Part shown: piece after piece, positions 24,182-37,445 of the stretch
How the letters are laid out: every line of letters starts with the position of its first letter
Numbering within the stretch: position 1 is the stretch's first letter
Source of the DNA: Aquatica leii
Taxonomy: Eukaryota; Arthropoda; Insecta; Coleoptera; Lampyridae
Assembly: GCA_035610365.1 (NCBI GenBank)
Contig: CM069435.1
Location: 81,687,389-81,751,388 of the forward strand
Reading direction: 5' to 3'
Length of the DNA stretch: 64,000 nucleotides
Notes under the pieces: model-generated
What the model was told of the DNA's origin: nothing
The model's input: the letters and a program-made list of their open reading frames with translations, nothing else
Databases searched by the model: none
Position numbers and translations under genes: made by a program

Positions 24182-25651
24182 AGGATAAAATTTTTTAAAT
24201 TATTTATTACCGATCATTACTCCTTGTTATGGTTGACTAATATGCGTAATCCTTCTGGTAGATTAGTCAGATGAAGTATGAAGCTTTCTCAACACTCTTT
24301 TACAGTTGAGCATCGTAAATGAAAATTCAATATTGTTCCCGACAGTTTGTCTAGAGCCCCTCTTAAGGTTGCCGCAATTATGATGTCTACAGACGATCAC
24401 GATAAGTTTTACTTTACCATGTTGACCCGTATTAGCAAAAACCCAGAAAAGTTTCTTAACTGGAGAGTCAAAGATAATTTAATTTTTAAATACGTTCCGC
24501 TTAAGCTTGATGTAATTTCAAATTTAACCGAGTGGAAACAACTAGTGCCAATAAAGAAACGGAAAGAAATACTCCAACTAGTACACGACCACCCAACTTC
24601 TGGCCACTTAGGGATTCACAAAACTTTTGAAAAAGCTAGTGAACAGTACTACTGGCCTAAAATGAGATCAGACATCGCTCGTTATGTTCGACGTTGCGAA
24701 AATTGTTCAGCTAGTAAAGTTTCTCAAAATTGCGGACCAGGATTAGTGGGAAAAGAAAAAAATATATCTTATCCGTTTCAATGTTTATCCGTGGATATAA
24801 TAGGACCATTACCAAAATCGGTTAAAGGAAATACGTGTATTATTGTGGTTTCAGACTGGTTTACTAAATTTGTATTAGTTCGTGCAGTAAAGAAAGCAAG
24901 TGCCAAAGCCGTTGTGAATTTTCTAGAAAATGACGTATTTCTCATATTTGGGGTACCTCAAATATGCATGATCGATAATGGCCCTCAATTTATCAGCAAG
25001 GACTTCAAACAATTAGTAAAAGACTACAAAATTCAACAGGTGTGGTACAACGCTTCGTACCATCCGCAGGTGAACTTTGTTGAAAGAGTAAATCGCGTCA
25101 TAGTAACGTGTAGTCGTACGTATGTTAAAGACAATCGTCGAAATTGGGACGACAACATTTATAAGATAGCACATGCCTTGCGTAATGCAGTACATCAGGT
25201 TACAGGATACACTCCTTCTTTTTTAAATTTTGGTAGAACCGTTCCGGCGTCGGAAGATTACTATGGTATTCTAAAAGGATTAAAAGAAGATGAACTTTCA
25301 TTAAATAAACGTGAAAAATTAATTTTTGATATTAATAACCTTTCTGAAATTTACAAAGATACGGTACAACGCTTACATACTGCTTATGAAAAGAATTCTA
25401 AGTCTTATAATCTGCGTAAACGACCTCTTAGATTTAAAAAGGGCGATCTAGTCTGGAAACGGAATTATGTAATATCTGATTCATTTAAGCATTTTAGCAA
25501 AAAAACTAGCGCCTAAATATATCAAATGTCGTATTAGGCAAGTAACTGGTCAACTAACTTATGAATTGGTTACAGCGGATGATTCCCGTAAAAACATTGG
25601 GGTGTGGCATATCTCAAGCGTTACTATAATGAAGAAGAACTGAGTGATTGA
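24182..25651 (+). pseudogene. Ty3/gypsy pol fragment: RNase H end and integrase
   Basis: Begins inside RNase H (ITDHYSLLWLTNMRNPSG, then HSFTVEHRK, VPDSLSRAP) with two stops. It is then open for ~390 codons as integrase. The HHCC zinc finger is HDHPTSGHLGIHKTF...CENCSASK. The catalytic triad, counted from the codon at 24347, is D150 (SVDIIGPLP), D210 (IDNGPQF) and E246 (VERVNR), the DD35E spacing. The GPY/F-type C-terminal module follows (RFKKGDLVWKRN). A frameshift at ~25498 moves it to KLAPKYIKCRIRQV, and a further shift gives LKRYYNEEELSD with a stop at 25649-25651. Gag, protease and RT are absent, so the copy is 5'-truncated. Confidence 0.85.
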
Positions 25652-26175
25652 AAGTGCGATTGTGATACGTTTGTTGATGAATTCTGTATGAATGTTGTAG
25701 TTATATTTGTTATTTAAGGACAGATTAGTTAATGGTTTGATTACGTTCTAGGATTATCTTCTGACATTTTCATTTTGTTTTATAGGTAATTAAAGTGCAG
25801 TAAGAAGAGACTGAATAAATTATGTTTGAGAAGCGAATTAAGCATGTCGCTTAACCGCTCTTTGTGCACTTTTGACTTCAGGTCCGTAATAATAGTAGCT
25901 ACTTTCGGATAGAGATTTCATTCAGTTAAGCTTGGATTTAATGTTTTTACAATCTCTATCAAATTATGTATTGCTATGTCAGTATCGAGTTGTCAAATTT
26001 GCAATGAAAATATATTTCTGCTTGATTAGCTTTCTGTCAGTTAGTTTAAGGATAGCATGCTAGTATCTTCTTTATTATATGAGATAAATTGATTGATTAG
26101 TATTCATTGTCTCCGATGTTTTGTACATATGTATATATTATAAGTTTTCCTTGAATCCGGTGGTTTCAAGTGTTT
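25652..26175 (+). other. Gypsy 3' untranslated region
   Basis: Non-coding sequence between the integrase stop and the polypurine tract. It carries no env-like open frame. Confidence 0.5.
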
Positions 26176-26183
26176 GGGAGGGA
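26176..26183 (+). other. Polypurine tract of the gypsy element
   Basis: GGGAGGGA lies directly before TGTGTAACGA, the expected place for the plus-strand primer next to a 3' LTR. Confidence 0.6.
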
Positions 26184-26872
26184 TGTGTAACGATTTTTCG
26201 TGTTACCAAAATTTAAATTTTATTTAATTCTGTGGGTATTGTAGAATCTTTTTTAATTTTATGTCTTTGGAAAATGTTTGTTATCAAATAGCGCATATGG
26301 TACTTTGATTTTAAAAAGTTTTACATTATTGTGGGAAATCGTCGGAACATCATTCCGGAGAAGTTTGTTTTGCCACTTTCCTTTTGAAATTAATTAAAAT
26401 AAAACTACGAATTATTTCGGATTGGGTTTTTCTATTTATAATTTAGTCTAAACAAGACAATTATTTTCCAGAGGTTCTTTGTTAGCGTAAGTGTTTTATT
26501 TTCATTATAATTATTTTAATTTGGTTGTTTTAGCTCTTAATTTTGGATTCTTAAATCTTACTTCATATTCCTTAATTATTAATTCTCAATCGAAACGGTA
26601 AAATTTGGGTTCTGGAAATTGCGTTTATTTATATGGGTTTTTACGTCGCCAGCATTGGAATCAATTGTGAATGTAATGGCTAGATAAGCGTAGTAAAATA
26701 ATACAATTTGTTAATTTTTATAATTTTTTTGTTCATTGCCATTCAGGCGTGCCAAGCTTCGTCATACATTCTCTTCTTTTGTAGTAAATTGTAATAGCGT
26801 CCCTGGAATTTCCGTTTCTGCAGACTTGGGTGTATCTACTTTGTTTGCGTTGTTTTACTTTGCCAATACTAC
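26184..26872 (+). repeat. Probable 3' LTR of the gypsy element
   Basis: Starts TGTGTAACG right after the polypurine tract and lies 0.5 kb downstream of the integrase stop. Its right border is uncertain; ACTACA near 26867-26872 would give a TG...CA LTR. No 5' LTR is present in the window, so it could not be checked by self-comparison. Confidence 0.5.
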
Positions 26873-26874
26873 AA

Positions 26875-26903
26875 AGTACAGTAAAGTAAAGTAAAGTAAA
26901 GTA
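26875..26903. repeat. (AGTAA)n microsatellite
   Basis: About five head-to-tail AGTAA units just past the presumed LTR end. Confidence 0.8.
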
Positions 26904-27120
26904 CATAAAAACATTATAACAAAAACGCCTTTAAATAAATTTCGTAAATAACACTTTTATAGGTTAGATATATTGTGTACAACTAAATATAACTGCGCAT
27001 GTAAAAACTTTAAATTCAACTAGACTTGAAGTGAAAATTTGAGATTTGCAGACTCCTACGCCGAAATTTACGTAAAAGTGCGCAAGAGCAAATTTTTGTT
27101 GAGAACGGGTATCTGCCCCG

Positions 27121-30090
27121 GCAGTGTTGCCAATTTGCGGATAATTATCCGATTTGTGGATATTCTAAGTGCTCGCGGATAATTTTCTAACCCTGTCATA
27201 AAACGGAATATTTACGGATATTTTTATTAAAAAAATATAGCGCCAAATTGTAAAAGCAAATAAACAAAGATAACAATTTTAGAACCGGTTATCTCGTTGT
27301 AAATAGGTCAATGGCAACACCATTAATTTTTTGCAGCGCAACACTGGCAACACATTCATATCTATACCCAACACACTTGCACGCAAGCGAATTTGCAACT
27401 GAACGCTTTGCAGAACCCCATATTTGAACACCTCGTGCCTTTAACGAACCATTGTATAAATTATTTAAAAGTAAAAGTATAAATTGTGACCATCGTGACC
27501 ATTGCACTTGTGACCGTATTATTGGATCAACTACGAAGACGTGTTATTGCAACCTATAGTGTTATTGTATTGAGTGATTTGATGTGTTATTTATAACAAA
27601 CAGAACATGGATAATGGTTGTTAAAGGTAACTTATAGGATAAAATAAATCTATTTCATTATACGATAATTATACCCACACTTGTTACTGCATTTCTTGAT
27701 TATTACAGAATTCGACAACTCTGCTTACGACATCCAAATCTACATTGAACGATCCAAACAAAGAAGATGTAAATGTTAAATTTACTCAGATACACCAGAA
27801 TAACTCATGCTTTTCGCAGGTAAATTGGTTAAATACCTACTATTTTAAACTAATAATAAAATTTTCAACTGTTTAGAACCGAAAAAGGCAAATTAGTGAA
27901 GAAGAATCAGATGGGGACACTGATATTAGTAGCGCTTCTAGACAAACAATAGATAAACAGAAGAAGAAATCCAAATTTAGCAGTAATTGGCTACAAAACA
28001 AAGAATTCAAAGAATGGATTGCTAAATCTCTAAAGACGTCAAAAATTGGTAACGACTTGGCATATTGTGAAGTGTGTAACTGTGACATTATTGTACATAA
28101 AAGTGCATTCGACTAGTGAAAAACACAAACTTAATTTTAAACAAATACAAAACAATCAAAAAGTTGCAGACATATACAAAACCAGTACGTTAGATAAGAA
28201 CATAAGAAATGCAGAAATTAAATTATCTGCCTTATTAGCCACTAATAATCTTCCATTTCTTTTAATGGACACGTTGTGTCCATTATTATCAAACATATTT
28301 CCTGACTCTCAAATTGCAAAAAATTTAAACATTAAAAGAACTAAGGCCACTGCAGTTATTAAAGATAACTTGGGCATGTATTTTATAAATACTTTGACGG
28401 CAAAATTAAAAACAGCAGGCTGTTTTTTTTCTATAGTAATAGATGAGACAACTGATATTTCAGTTAAAAAACAATGCGCCTTTACCGTAATTTATTTTGA
28501 CAATGAGAAAAACAATGTAGAAACAAAGTTTTTTGATATAGTTGAAACTGAAGGTGCCAATGCAAATGATTTGTTTGCCACATTAAAATTCGTTATCGAT
28601 TCGAAAAAAAATCCAATAACAAATTTAGTTGGATTCTTTTCCGATACAACCAATGTGTTAGTAGGCGAATATCATTCTGTATTTTCTATATTAAAAAAAG
28701 AAAATCCCAATATTGTATGTGTAAAATGTTCCTGCCATATGATTCATCTTGCTGCTTCTAAAGGATGTTTAAAATTACCCAGATCAGTTGAAGACTTGTT
28801 AAGAAACATTGGTAGCCATTTTAACAGAAGTGCAATTAGAACAGAAAAGTTTAAACAATTTCAAATTTTTTCAAAAAAAAAAATACATAAAATTCTTTTA
28901 CCAGCAGCAACACGATGGCTATCACTAAAAGCCTGTGTTGATCGTGTTTTAGAACAATTTCAACCTTTAAAAGCTTATGTTACAGAAGTTATTTTTGATG
29001 GTCCTTCTGTAACTACTAAAAATATGTTATCTACAATGATAGCTAATGGCGACAGCATGCTCTTTTGGATTTTCAAAAATTAAATTTAATTGGTATCGAA
29101 GATTCAAATGAATACTGGAAAAAAATTTTTGATTTAAAAAATACAGGCAACATTGAAATTTTCCCAAACTTGAAAATAGTTGTTTTTCTTTTATTGATAT
29201 TACCCTATTCAAATGCATCAGTAGAACGTATTTTTAGTGACTTATTTAACATCAAATCTGATAAACGGAACTTATTACAAACATCTACATTAAAAGCTAT
29301 CTTAGCTACTAAACAAGGCATTGAAAGTGAAGGAGGTTGTGTTAAATTTACACCAAATCGAGAAATGCTCAATAAGGAAATTTGGGAAACAGACAATAAT
29401 ACTAATCAAAAATAAAAATATGTTCTAATGTAATTTCTAAATTTTATATTAAGTACGTAACTTATAATGTATGTGATTTGTAGTTTTTTAATGAAGAGTT
29501 ATTAACAAAAATGTGTTTTTTATTATTTAAGAGTTTTCCACCTGAATTAATAAGTTTATAGTTTATAATAGTATATAATATGCTGAGATTGGGAAGAATG
29601 TCATTAAGGACCAAGCAACGATAGATTATATTCTGAGGTGTATAGTATAATATTACATTTTCTTTTTACTAGCTAGTAGCGCTGACTATTACTACCTTAC
29701 TAAATTCTATTTAAAATTCATTTCTGAATTAATAATTATTCCAAAATAGTATAATACTGATTACTAATACAAATAATAAGTAGTCTAAATGTTATAGTTC
29801 ATATATAAATCTGTATTTTATTTAATTATCGTTAATAAAACGCGTAAAAGTAAGTAATTTGTACGAATAAGTCAAATTTCATTATTATTATTAGAGAACG
29901 TAAACTTCAGAATAATGAGCGGTTTATAAATAGTGACAGAAATATATAGTGTAAGCATGTAATTATTGGTTTTATTAATTAATTTACACAGTTATCGTGA
30001 ATTATAACAGATGGCGCTCTCAGCGGATAATCGCGGATATTTTCGAAGTACTGTGTCGATATTTTCAATTTGCGAGATTGGCATCATTCA
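27121..30090 (+). mobile_element. hAT transposon with ~17-bp imperfect TIRs
   Basis: The left end CAGTGTTGCCAATTTGCG is mirrored at 30071-30089 by TGCGAGATTGGCATCATT, whose complement is AATGATGCCAATCTCGCA. Both ends carry subterminal GCGGATA words (GCGGATAATTATCCG, CTCGCGGATAA at left; AGCGGATAATCGCGGATA at right), typical of transposase-binding sites. The enclosed gene is a hAT transposase in plus orientation. A clean 8-bp target duplication was not found. Confidence 0.7.
27607..29415 (+). pseudogene. hAT transposase with spliced 5' exons and an internal deletion
   Basis: Likely exons are ATG at 27607 up to a donor at ~27626 and 27710-27819 (acceptor TTATTACAG, donor CGCAG|GTAAAT). The main exon starts at ~27877 (GTTTAG|AACCG). 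A BED-type finger (CEVCNCDIIVH, then HSTSEKHK) is broken by a frameshift near 28110. The hAT catalytic core follows: FSIVIDETTDIS (first Asp), GFFSDTTNVLVG (second Asp), CHMIHLAA and LPAATRWLSL. At ~29075 the reading jumps, with a frame change, into the C-terminal dimerisation region (LPYSNASVERIFSDLFNIKS), ending at 29413-29415. Roughly 150 residues between these parts are missing. The coding sequence is otherwise well preserved, suggesting a fairly recent copy. Confidence 0.85.
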
Positions 30091-30251
30091 TCTGGCTCAT
30101 CCTATGCTTAGCACAAAACTCGTACTTTGACTTAAACGTGTGCCGAGAATAAAGTGGTTTTAAAAAGGCCTTTATGCACCCCCTATAATTTAGGCAGCTA
30201 TTTTTTAAATTAAGTTTACATTATTCTGATTGTTGGCATTTACAGTTTAAA

Positions 30252-31650
30252 AATGATCCAAAATTATAAAAAAAGCAAACAGATTTGATTTAATAAAAAC
30301 ATAAAAAAGTCTTAAATGACATTGTTTCTAGAAAATATTCTTCTAAAAATGTACCAGTTGACCAGATATTTACAAATAATACAGAACAATTATTACTGGT
30401 AGATTATATAAGAAAATGTTGTAACGTAAATTACGCTTTGAATTACATCCAAATAAGGTCTCTAGCATATGAATACGCATTGTAAAATAATAAAAAAAAT
30501 GTCTAAAAAATGAAGAAAAAAGAACATTACAGATAGAGATTGGATGGTAACTTTTATGAAGAGGCATAAACACAAAGTTTCATTAAGAAAGGTAGAGAGT
30601 ACTAGTCTTGCCAGAATCGCCGGTTTTCACAGAAATAGTGTTACAGAGTTCTATGAAAATGTTTAGAAGCTTTTAGAAAAGTACAAATTTGATCTTTCCA
30701 TAATAATAAATGTTTTTTGATCATTTTTGTATGCATTGTTTATGCTCAAAGCAAATACTTACGCCTTGTATATATATTCTTCCATGAGTATACCTTAAGT
30801 ACAGCTTAATGAAAGGTACTCTAGTTGATAGTTTGGGAACGAATAACTAGAGTCGATGGTTGACTGCTGAATTATTTTTCGAAATATTACAGCACTTTGA
30901 AAAACATTTGCATGAAATAATTGTTTAAAAACTTTTAAGTAGAAGATACAGAGGCAATTTGGCTTTACCCGACATAGCACCGGCGTAACAATCTCGTGCT
31001 GTTTTAAAAACACCTACATTTTAATCATATTTATTAAAATTATATTATCACTTTGTCTTATGAAAAGAATCTAGTCTCAGTGAGGCACTTAGGAAAAGCG
31101 GGGGCAGTAAAACATATACTTCAGGAGAAGACACATTGATAGTCACTACAAACAAGGAACTATAAATTTGTAAGTTAGTAGTTTTCTCAAAAGTTGTCAG
31201 ACAAACGAACAGAAATATAAAAAAAGAGACAAAAAATCAACAGAATACTGAAAAAGTCAGAGAAAAGATGGAAGAAAAATAACATTAGTAAACAAAAGAC
31301 CTATTTGGAAAAAACAAAAACCAAAAGACAAAAAAAAATTTGATGAGAAAGTGATGCTGATTCAATACTTTCTTTAAGATAAGAGAGCAGCATTGACAAA
31401 AATCGAATTGCAGAACTAACTGATGATTAAAACTTACTGGTTGGCTACTTTGTTTTGATACAGTTTCTTACCAAATCAGCTATAGCAAGAGAAGAATAGA
31501 TGCAAAACAAGTTTGACAAAAATCCATTTTGTTACCCGAACGTTGACAACATTTTAGAAGTAAATAGAAGAGACATTATTGAATTTTTGCCTGATCTCAT
31601 ACTGGAACATAAATATTTTAAGTTTGAATTCTCGGATACAATCTGAAATA
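30252..31650 (+). pseudogene. pogo/Tigger-type transposase relic
   Basis: Plus-strand pieces in order are FTNNTEQLLLVDYIRKC and IQIRSLAYEYAL (CENP-B-like HTH), then DRDWMVTFMKRHK and VESTSLARIAGFHRNSVTEF (Tc5-type HTH). These continue into LLEKYKFD before a break at ~30718. After missing sequence come SRWLTAELFFEILQHFEKH (pogo DDE region, family SGWMTxELFxxWLxHF) and AVLKTPTF. Near 31530-31620, CYPNVDNILEVNRRDIIEFL matches the C-terminal tail of insect Tigger-like proteins. Many stops, frameshifts and a central deletion are present. The adjoining hAT ends at ~30090. Confidence 0.7.
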
Positions 31651-31659
31651 AAATGAGTT

Positions 31660-34540
31660 TTGTGTATTTTTATTATGGGTTTTTACTAAAAAAAATTACA
31701 ATTATATTAATTGAGCAGAATTATTTGATGGTTTCAATTAAAAACAGTGTAGAAATGTCTCTTATTCTGTTGCATTTCAAAATAATAAATTAGTATCTGC
31801 TCTAAAGTCTAAACTAAAAAAGGTATGTTATATGTGCCCCGCAGCCCCCTACCTTTTATTATTTTAACAAGTTGTTTCTTTAACTTTGTAAAATCTATTA
31901 ACGTCAACTTGTACTTCTGTCATATTCGAGTACATACTAATACAACAAGAAATTTTAGATGATTAACAGAACGTAAGTTGTGATAACGCAAAAGCCGAAA
32001 ACACATATGTTTTGAGATATGTTCATATTTATAAGTTAGTCCTGTACTTGTAACTTATATTAAAAGATAAGCTACAAAGTCGCTTACCATAAACTTAAAT
32101 ATTTATAAAAATTAAAATTGCATGTATGTTAATCAACAACTCAAGTATCTGTCGCAAACTTCGAATTACAAAATTTCTACTAATTTGATTACATTCGCTT
32201 CAAAAAACTATACCTGAACTTATTCAATCTATACAAACTATTGTAATAAACGTTTTTTATTGAGAAAGAATGCATGAACTTTTTTTGAATTAAACGTAAT
32301 TCTAAAAATCCCAGAACGTGGGAACAAAAATACCTTAATTGATATTCAAATAAAGAATTTATGAATAATGCTCACTGATATCACTTAATTACACGAATGC
32401 TTAAGAACAAATTGATTGCTTTAAGTTTAAAGATTAGATACGGCAAATTTAAGACATTACATCATGATCAGTGTCATTAAATGTTACACAATGCCTACCT
32501 AAAATACACAACCAGATTCTTTAACTGTATTTTAATTAATTAAAAAACATCCATTATCTTATCTTCAAAAATAAATCAAATATACATGAACAACAGTGAA
32601 GGTAAAGAAAATTTAATTAAGGAGTTTCGGGAAAATGTTGAGGAATATCGAAAACTAGTTCTCTTAATGTCACATCAAGATAAACGTTGAACACGTAGCT
32701 TCTGATTATCAGAAGCTTCATCGAGCCATTATTTAGTGTTAGAACAATAAAAGACTTCCAAATGAAACCACCTTCTTTCTACCGTCAGTAGAAGAATTTA
32801 TGTGTGTATTGCTGCAGGGTTTCGATTTAATCGATAAGCCTCGTTATAAATCTATGGGGGCGGATAGTAAAATACCTGTGTTGTAACTTAAATAAAATTG
32901 ATGGTCGCTGAAATGCCCGCTTTGTTTTTATTTTTGTAAAACAATTAGTAACATTATTTCTTTTTTCTTTATGATTGTTTAACATAATACATTTTGGGAT
33001 AAGATCGACGGCGCTATTTATCTTTTTTTATATTATCCAAGGCGATGCTTTTTCGTGTAAAATCCATAAATACTCGTTCTCAAACTTTTACGGATTAATG
33101 AAGTTTGAATCCTTTTTTAACAAGTAGTCATAAATCGGCATCTGTTGCAATTACCAACATATTTTACAACTTCTTTTATGAATTAACCCTAAACATAAAT
33201 ATTTATCACGTCATTTTTTTTACATAGCCTTTAATATATAACTTTTCTAATTTACTATTTGTCTTAGAACCTTTTTTATGTTTTTCAAAATATCAATTAC
33301 ACACTTTTGTGTAACCACTGCGTTATAAGTGTAATTTAAGTAATATTTATACATTTCTTCAGTCTCGCCTATCTATAATATTAAATGTATACTGTTCATC
33401 TTAGTGTTTTGTTTTCTTTTCATTCGTAGTTACAGGCTTTTTCTTCAAAAGATTCATTTTTATTCTATGTATCTCCACACATTATGCTCGACTAAATTGA
33501 TATTGCTCCTAAATTTAAGTAATAAATCTTTTTTAAAAAATGTGATTTAACCACATTTTTATTTATGGAATTCTAAGTAATCTATATAAATGCATCTAAA
33601 AGATTGAAACATTTATCAAGAAATAGATTACATTTTGTATCCTACTAAACATACACCAAATATTGCAATCGCTTCATCTTAGATAATCACTACAGTAATA
33701 TGATCAGCACGGTACTAAACAAAATTTTGAGCGTCAAAGCGGTTTTTATTACGGTGTTCTTTTTCTACCAAGCGACAGAGACAAAAGAATAGTAAAACTG
33801 TATAGTTAAAAAAACCAGTCCAATATGTATATTTTTAATATAGTCGTTACAACAAACAAGTCAGCAATAAATAAATGATCAGATGTTAAAGTTAAATTTC
33901 ATTAATTGAGTAAAAAAAATGAAAATTGGTGTCAAAGCTTATTATTCCAAACCACACGTCGTCTTAACCTTAACGAAAGACAACACAATAAAGTTAAATA
34001 AACTTGTGTACTTACCGCAATTTTTTTTCGGTTATATGTAGTCGATGAGTTTGGAAGCCACGTTAAGTTAAAACCAAGACTAATAAAATTTAAACTTTGA
34101 AATGTAAAATAATAAATTACTTATACCAGAAAAAAACTACATTGTATGTGTGCATTTAGATGTAATGTACAGGATATTTTGTAGCCAAACTTTACAGACT
34201 TCATATTTATTAAAATCTATCTCACAAATGCGTTTAAAAATATTAAGAAATGATTTTTGTTGGATATAAAATATGTACCACATAAAAAGGTCTACATGTT
34301 TTAGTAAAACCTTGCATTAGAAAAAGTTCTGTGTTCAGCAAAATTTTTATACTTGAGATTACTAGCGCTCTATAAATGTTGAAAATGTAAATAATATCTT
34401 TTCCCAACTCTTTACTTTGAAGTTTATATTTTCCCGCCATGACAGTTTTAGTTAGTTGCGGACAGTTATGTGGTTGATATATAATACGTCAACATGCACA
34501 ACCGGTATAAATTTAGTTACGTATCTTATTCATTAAGAGC
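31660..34540. other. Non-coding AT-rich stretch
   Basis: No recognised coding sequence. GTGCCCCGCAGCCCCCT at ~31833-31850 may be the terminal part of the pogo/Tigger element. A short open frame at 32584-32688 (starts MNNSEGKENLIKEFREN) and a small hairpin AGCTTCTGATTATCAGAAGCT at ~32696 were noted without interpretation. Confidence 0.35.
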
Positions 34541-36090
34541 TTAATTCACTACATTAAAAAATGCGAAACCGCAAAAGAAGCATGGGCAACCATTATTCGA
34601 AGAATCAAGGGTATATGAAATCTTTAACGAGAATTTGGATCTTGTAGAAACCAAAACAGGAAACCAAATTATTGTATAGTAATACAGTGTCATTATTAAC
34701 AGTAGAACTAATGGACTCAGAAGAAGCACTAACTAATCTATATCCTTCAAACTATAAACGAAAAAACGATTGTTTTCAATAGACTGTACTACCGCAGGAT
34801 AAAAATTCTCTGAAAACAAATTGTGTATACAAAATAAAAAAACGAAGACCGCAAGACTTTACATTATAAAGCTCGATTAGTGGTAGAAGGATGCAGTGAA
34901 AGCACTGGTATAGATTTCAAAGATACATTTTTCCCAGTTGTAAAACATTCTTTATTAAGATTTTTGTTTGCTCTAACTGCCAAGAATAATTTTGACTTTA
35001 AACATATGGACGTCAAAACAGCATACCTTCATAGTTCTTTTGAAGAAGAAATCTACGTTCATCATCCTGAAAAAATCGATAGAAAACATCTAGATCAAGT
35101 TTAGAGATTAAAAAAGGCAATGTATGTATGAAAACGGAGTGGAATGTTGGAATAAGATACTACATTGAAACCAGATCCATGAATTGTTTACAGTCAATGC
35201 AACTATATCTAGTGTTGCAATTTATGTTGCCAATTTTTTGTTATTTACAAACAAACCCAGTGCTATAGATAATATTGTAAGAAAGTTATAATCAGAATTC
35301 CAAACGAAGGATCTAGGCCAAGTTACAAACTGCTTAGGTATGAAAATCTCAAGAGATAGCAGAAATGGGAAATTATGAATTCATCAATCTCACAACACAC
35401 AAAAATACTTAAAGAATTTGTTTTTTTTTCAAACTTGTCACACCAATGGAAACTAGTGTAAACTTAATTGCAAGCGAAGAAGCGTGTGATGATACAGAAC
35501 CATATCAGCAAGGTAGTTTATTGTATCTCTTTCCAATTTTTAGACTGGACATAGCTTACGCAGTGAATTGTGTTAGTCGATTTAATAACAATCCGTAGAA
35601 GTGCCATTAGATTGCAGTAAAAACAATTTTTGGTATTTAAATAAGGTCTGTAATAAGGAAATTTTTAATTTTAGTTACGCAGATTGGAGAAATCGCATAA
35701 AATAATAGACACTCTACTACAGAGTAGCGCTAAGTTTATGGGTGGTTTAATCTCATGGTTTAGTAAAAAAACAAAGAACTGATGCCTTAAGTGCAGTTGA
35801 GGTCAAATATATGGCATTAAGTTTTACAGCCTAAGAAGCATTATGGTTAAGAACTTTAGATAATGAATTAGAACTTTACTATAAAATTAAATTTTCTATG
35901 ACTGTTTGTGATAATAAAGGCGCGATACATTTAGCTAGTAACGATGTAATCAATGAGAAGTCATATTGACATCAGAAATAGATCGTTAATGACAACCTAT
36001 GAATGAATTGCTATTAATGAAGGATTTTGTATAGCAACCAATGACACCGTTAGCAACCACTGATTGACCGATATTGCGCGACTACTAGAT
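34541..36090 (+). pseudogene. Ty1/copia retrotransposon relic (gag fused to RT, then RNase H)
   Basis: LIHYIKKCETAKEAWATIIR is a copia gag (UBN2-type) block. Shortly after, and without protease or integrase between, copia RT appears: YKARLVVEGCSE, DFKHMDVKTAYLHSSFEEEI and RLKKAMY. VAIYVANFLLFTN follows (active-site YVDD altered to YVAN), then KDLGQVTNCLGMKISRD. RNase H follows (SWFSKK, ALSAVEVKYMALSFTA-EALWL, VCDNKGAIHLASND). Numerous stops. The gag-to-RT jump at ~34650-34800 is an internal deletion of several kilobases relative to a full element. LTRs were not identified. Confidence 0.8.
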
Positions 36091-36995
36091 ATAACAACGA
36101 GGTTCCTATACTTTAGATTCCTTATAACTTCACACGTTTTACCAACGTACGATCAAAGAAAAAAAACCTAAAACTAACTCATTTGTTAATCGGCGCAAAT
36201 AATCTCGCCAATATTAACGCGTTCACTCGCCTCACTCACTCGCGACGTTAAGATGTCTCGATTATTAATCGCTATCATTAACAACCTTGTTCGTTAAATA
36301 ACTATAACCAGACTATAATCACTCGTATCCTCGAGCAGCAATAAAACTGGTATTGAACACCCGTTACTAAATTAACAAAGTGTCTTGTAAATATAAAGCG
36401 ACACGCCATTCAATGTGCCTAATGTGTTATACACCAGCCACTTATCAGTACATATTTCGGTACCTGGATGCACATGTTGTAAAATTGGGTTTATAACACT
36501 TTGTGTTTGTCTATTTCCTATATTTATATATATTAGCTCTCTTTTTATGTAGTATCAAACATACCTAATACTAATACTTGTGGCACAAGTCTTCTTACAT
36601 TATACTTTGTCTTTGTTACTACAGTTTCAGTGATAAATTAAAAAAAAATAAATAAAACATTTTTAGTATTAGTAATAACTTCTAAGAAACCACGTTGCTA
36701 AACTGCCGATAGTCTTTATTTTCGTAAATACAAACCATAACTTTCTGTGCTGTTGGTAGTTAATTACATAAAAAAAATTATTACACAATATGTCTTAGGG
36801 CACTTTTCGTTCTCTGAGTAACGTTATCTAATACTGACCTTGACCTACACTTTTGGAAAATTTAGTACGTGATTTGTGTTATATTCAGATAGCACATTGC
36901 ATTGGTTAGTTATAAACCTGTACATATTTTTAGTATAAATAAATTAGTAATAATGATCGCTACATTATAGTATAAAAAAGATCGGCAGGACTGCA
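36091..36995. other. Non-coding stretch between copia and hAT
   Basis: CpG-containing, AT-rich sequence that may include eroded copia LTR sequence. No repeat pair could be confirmed within the window. Confidence 0.35.
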
Positions 36996-37445
36996 CAGGG
37001 CGGCCGATGGGTGATTCTTGTCGTCCTTTGTCTCCTACCACTCGTGCCGCGCCACGCTGCTCCCCTGGTTATACTTACCGCGCCCGTGATGTCACACTAT
37101 GCAATGTGTATAGTAACTGCAGTGAGTGTGAGCACGTTTTTCTAACTTTGTAACGTTTTTGTGTATTTATTATATTAACAAAAACTAACAGTGCGTAAAT
37201 ATTTTACAGTGCGTAATTCACGTAAATTGTTATGCGGCATAATTAGCTATAGATGGAATGAAAACGTTAAGTGAGGCAGAGTATTGCAAGCGGGCTAAAG
37301 AGAAAACGATAAACAAAATGATGTGTTTAAAATTATACGATTTCTTTAGAAAACTATCTATTGATACGACACGACGTTTCAAATGGTAGTTATGCTACGT
37401 CAATTAATGTTTCTTCAGTATCTTCAAGCGTAGGTACTGATAGTT

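Noticed and set aside
24182..26872. Complete gypsy element
   Set aside because: No 5' LTR, gag, protease or RT upstream of 24182; only the RNase H end, integrase and 3' LTR are present.
27100..30110. 8-bp target duplication around the hAT
   Set aside because: ATCTGCCC before and ATCTGGCT after the element are similar but offset from the TIR ends and not identical.
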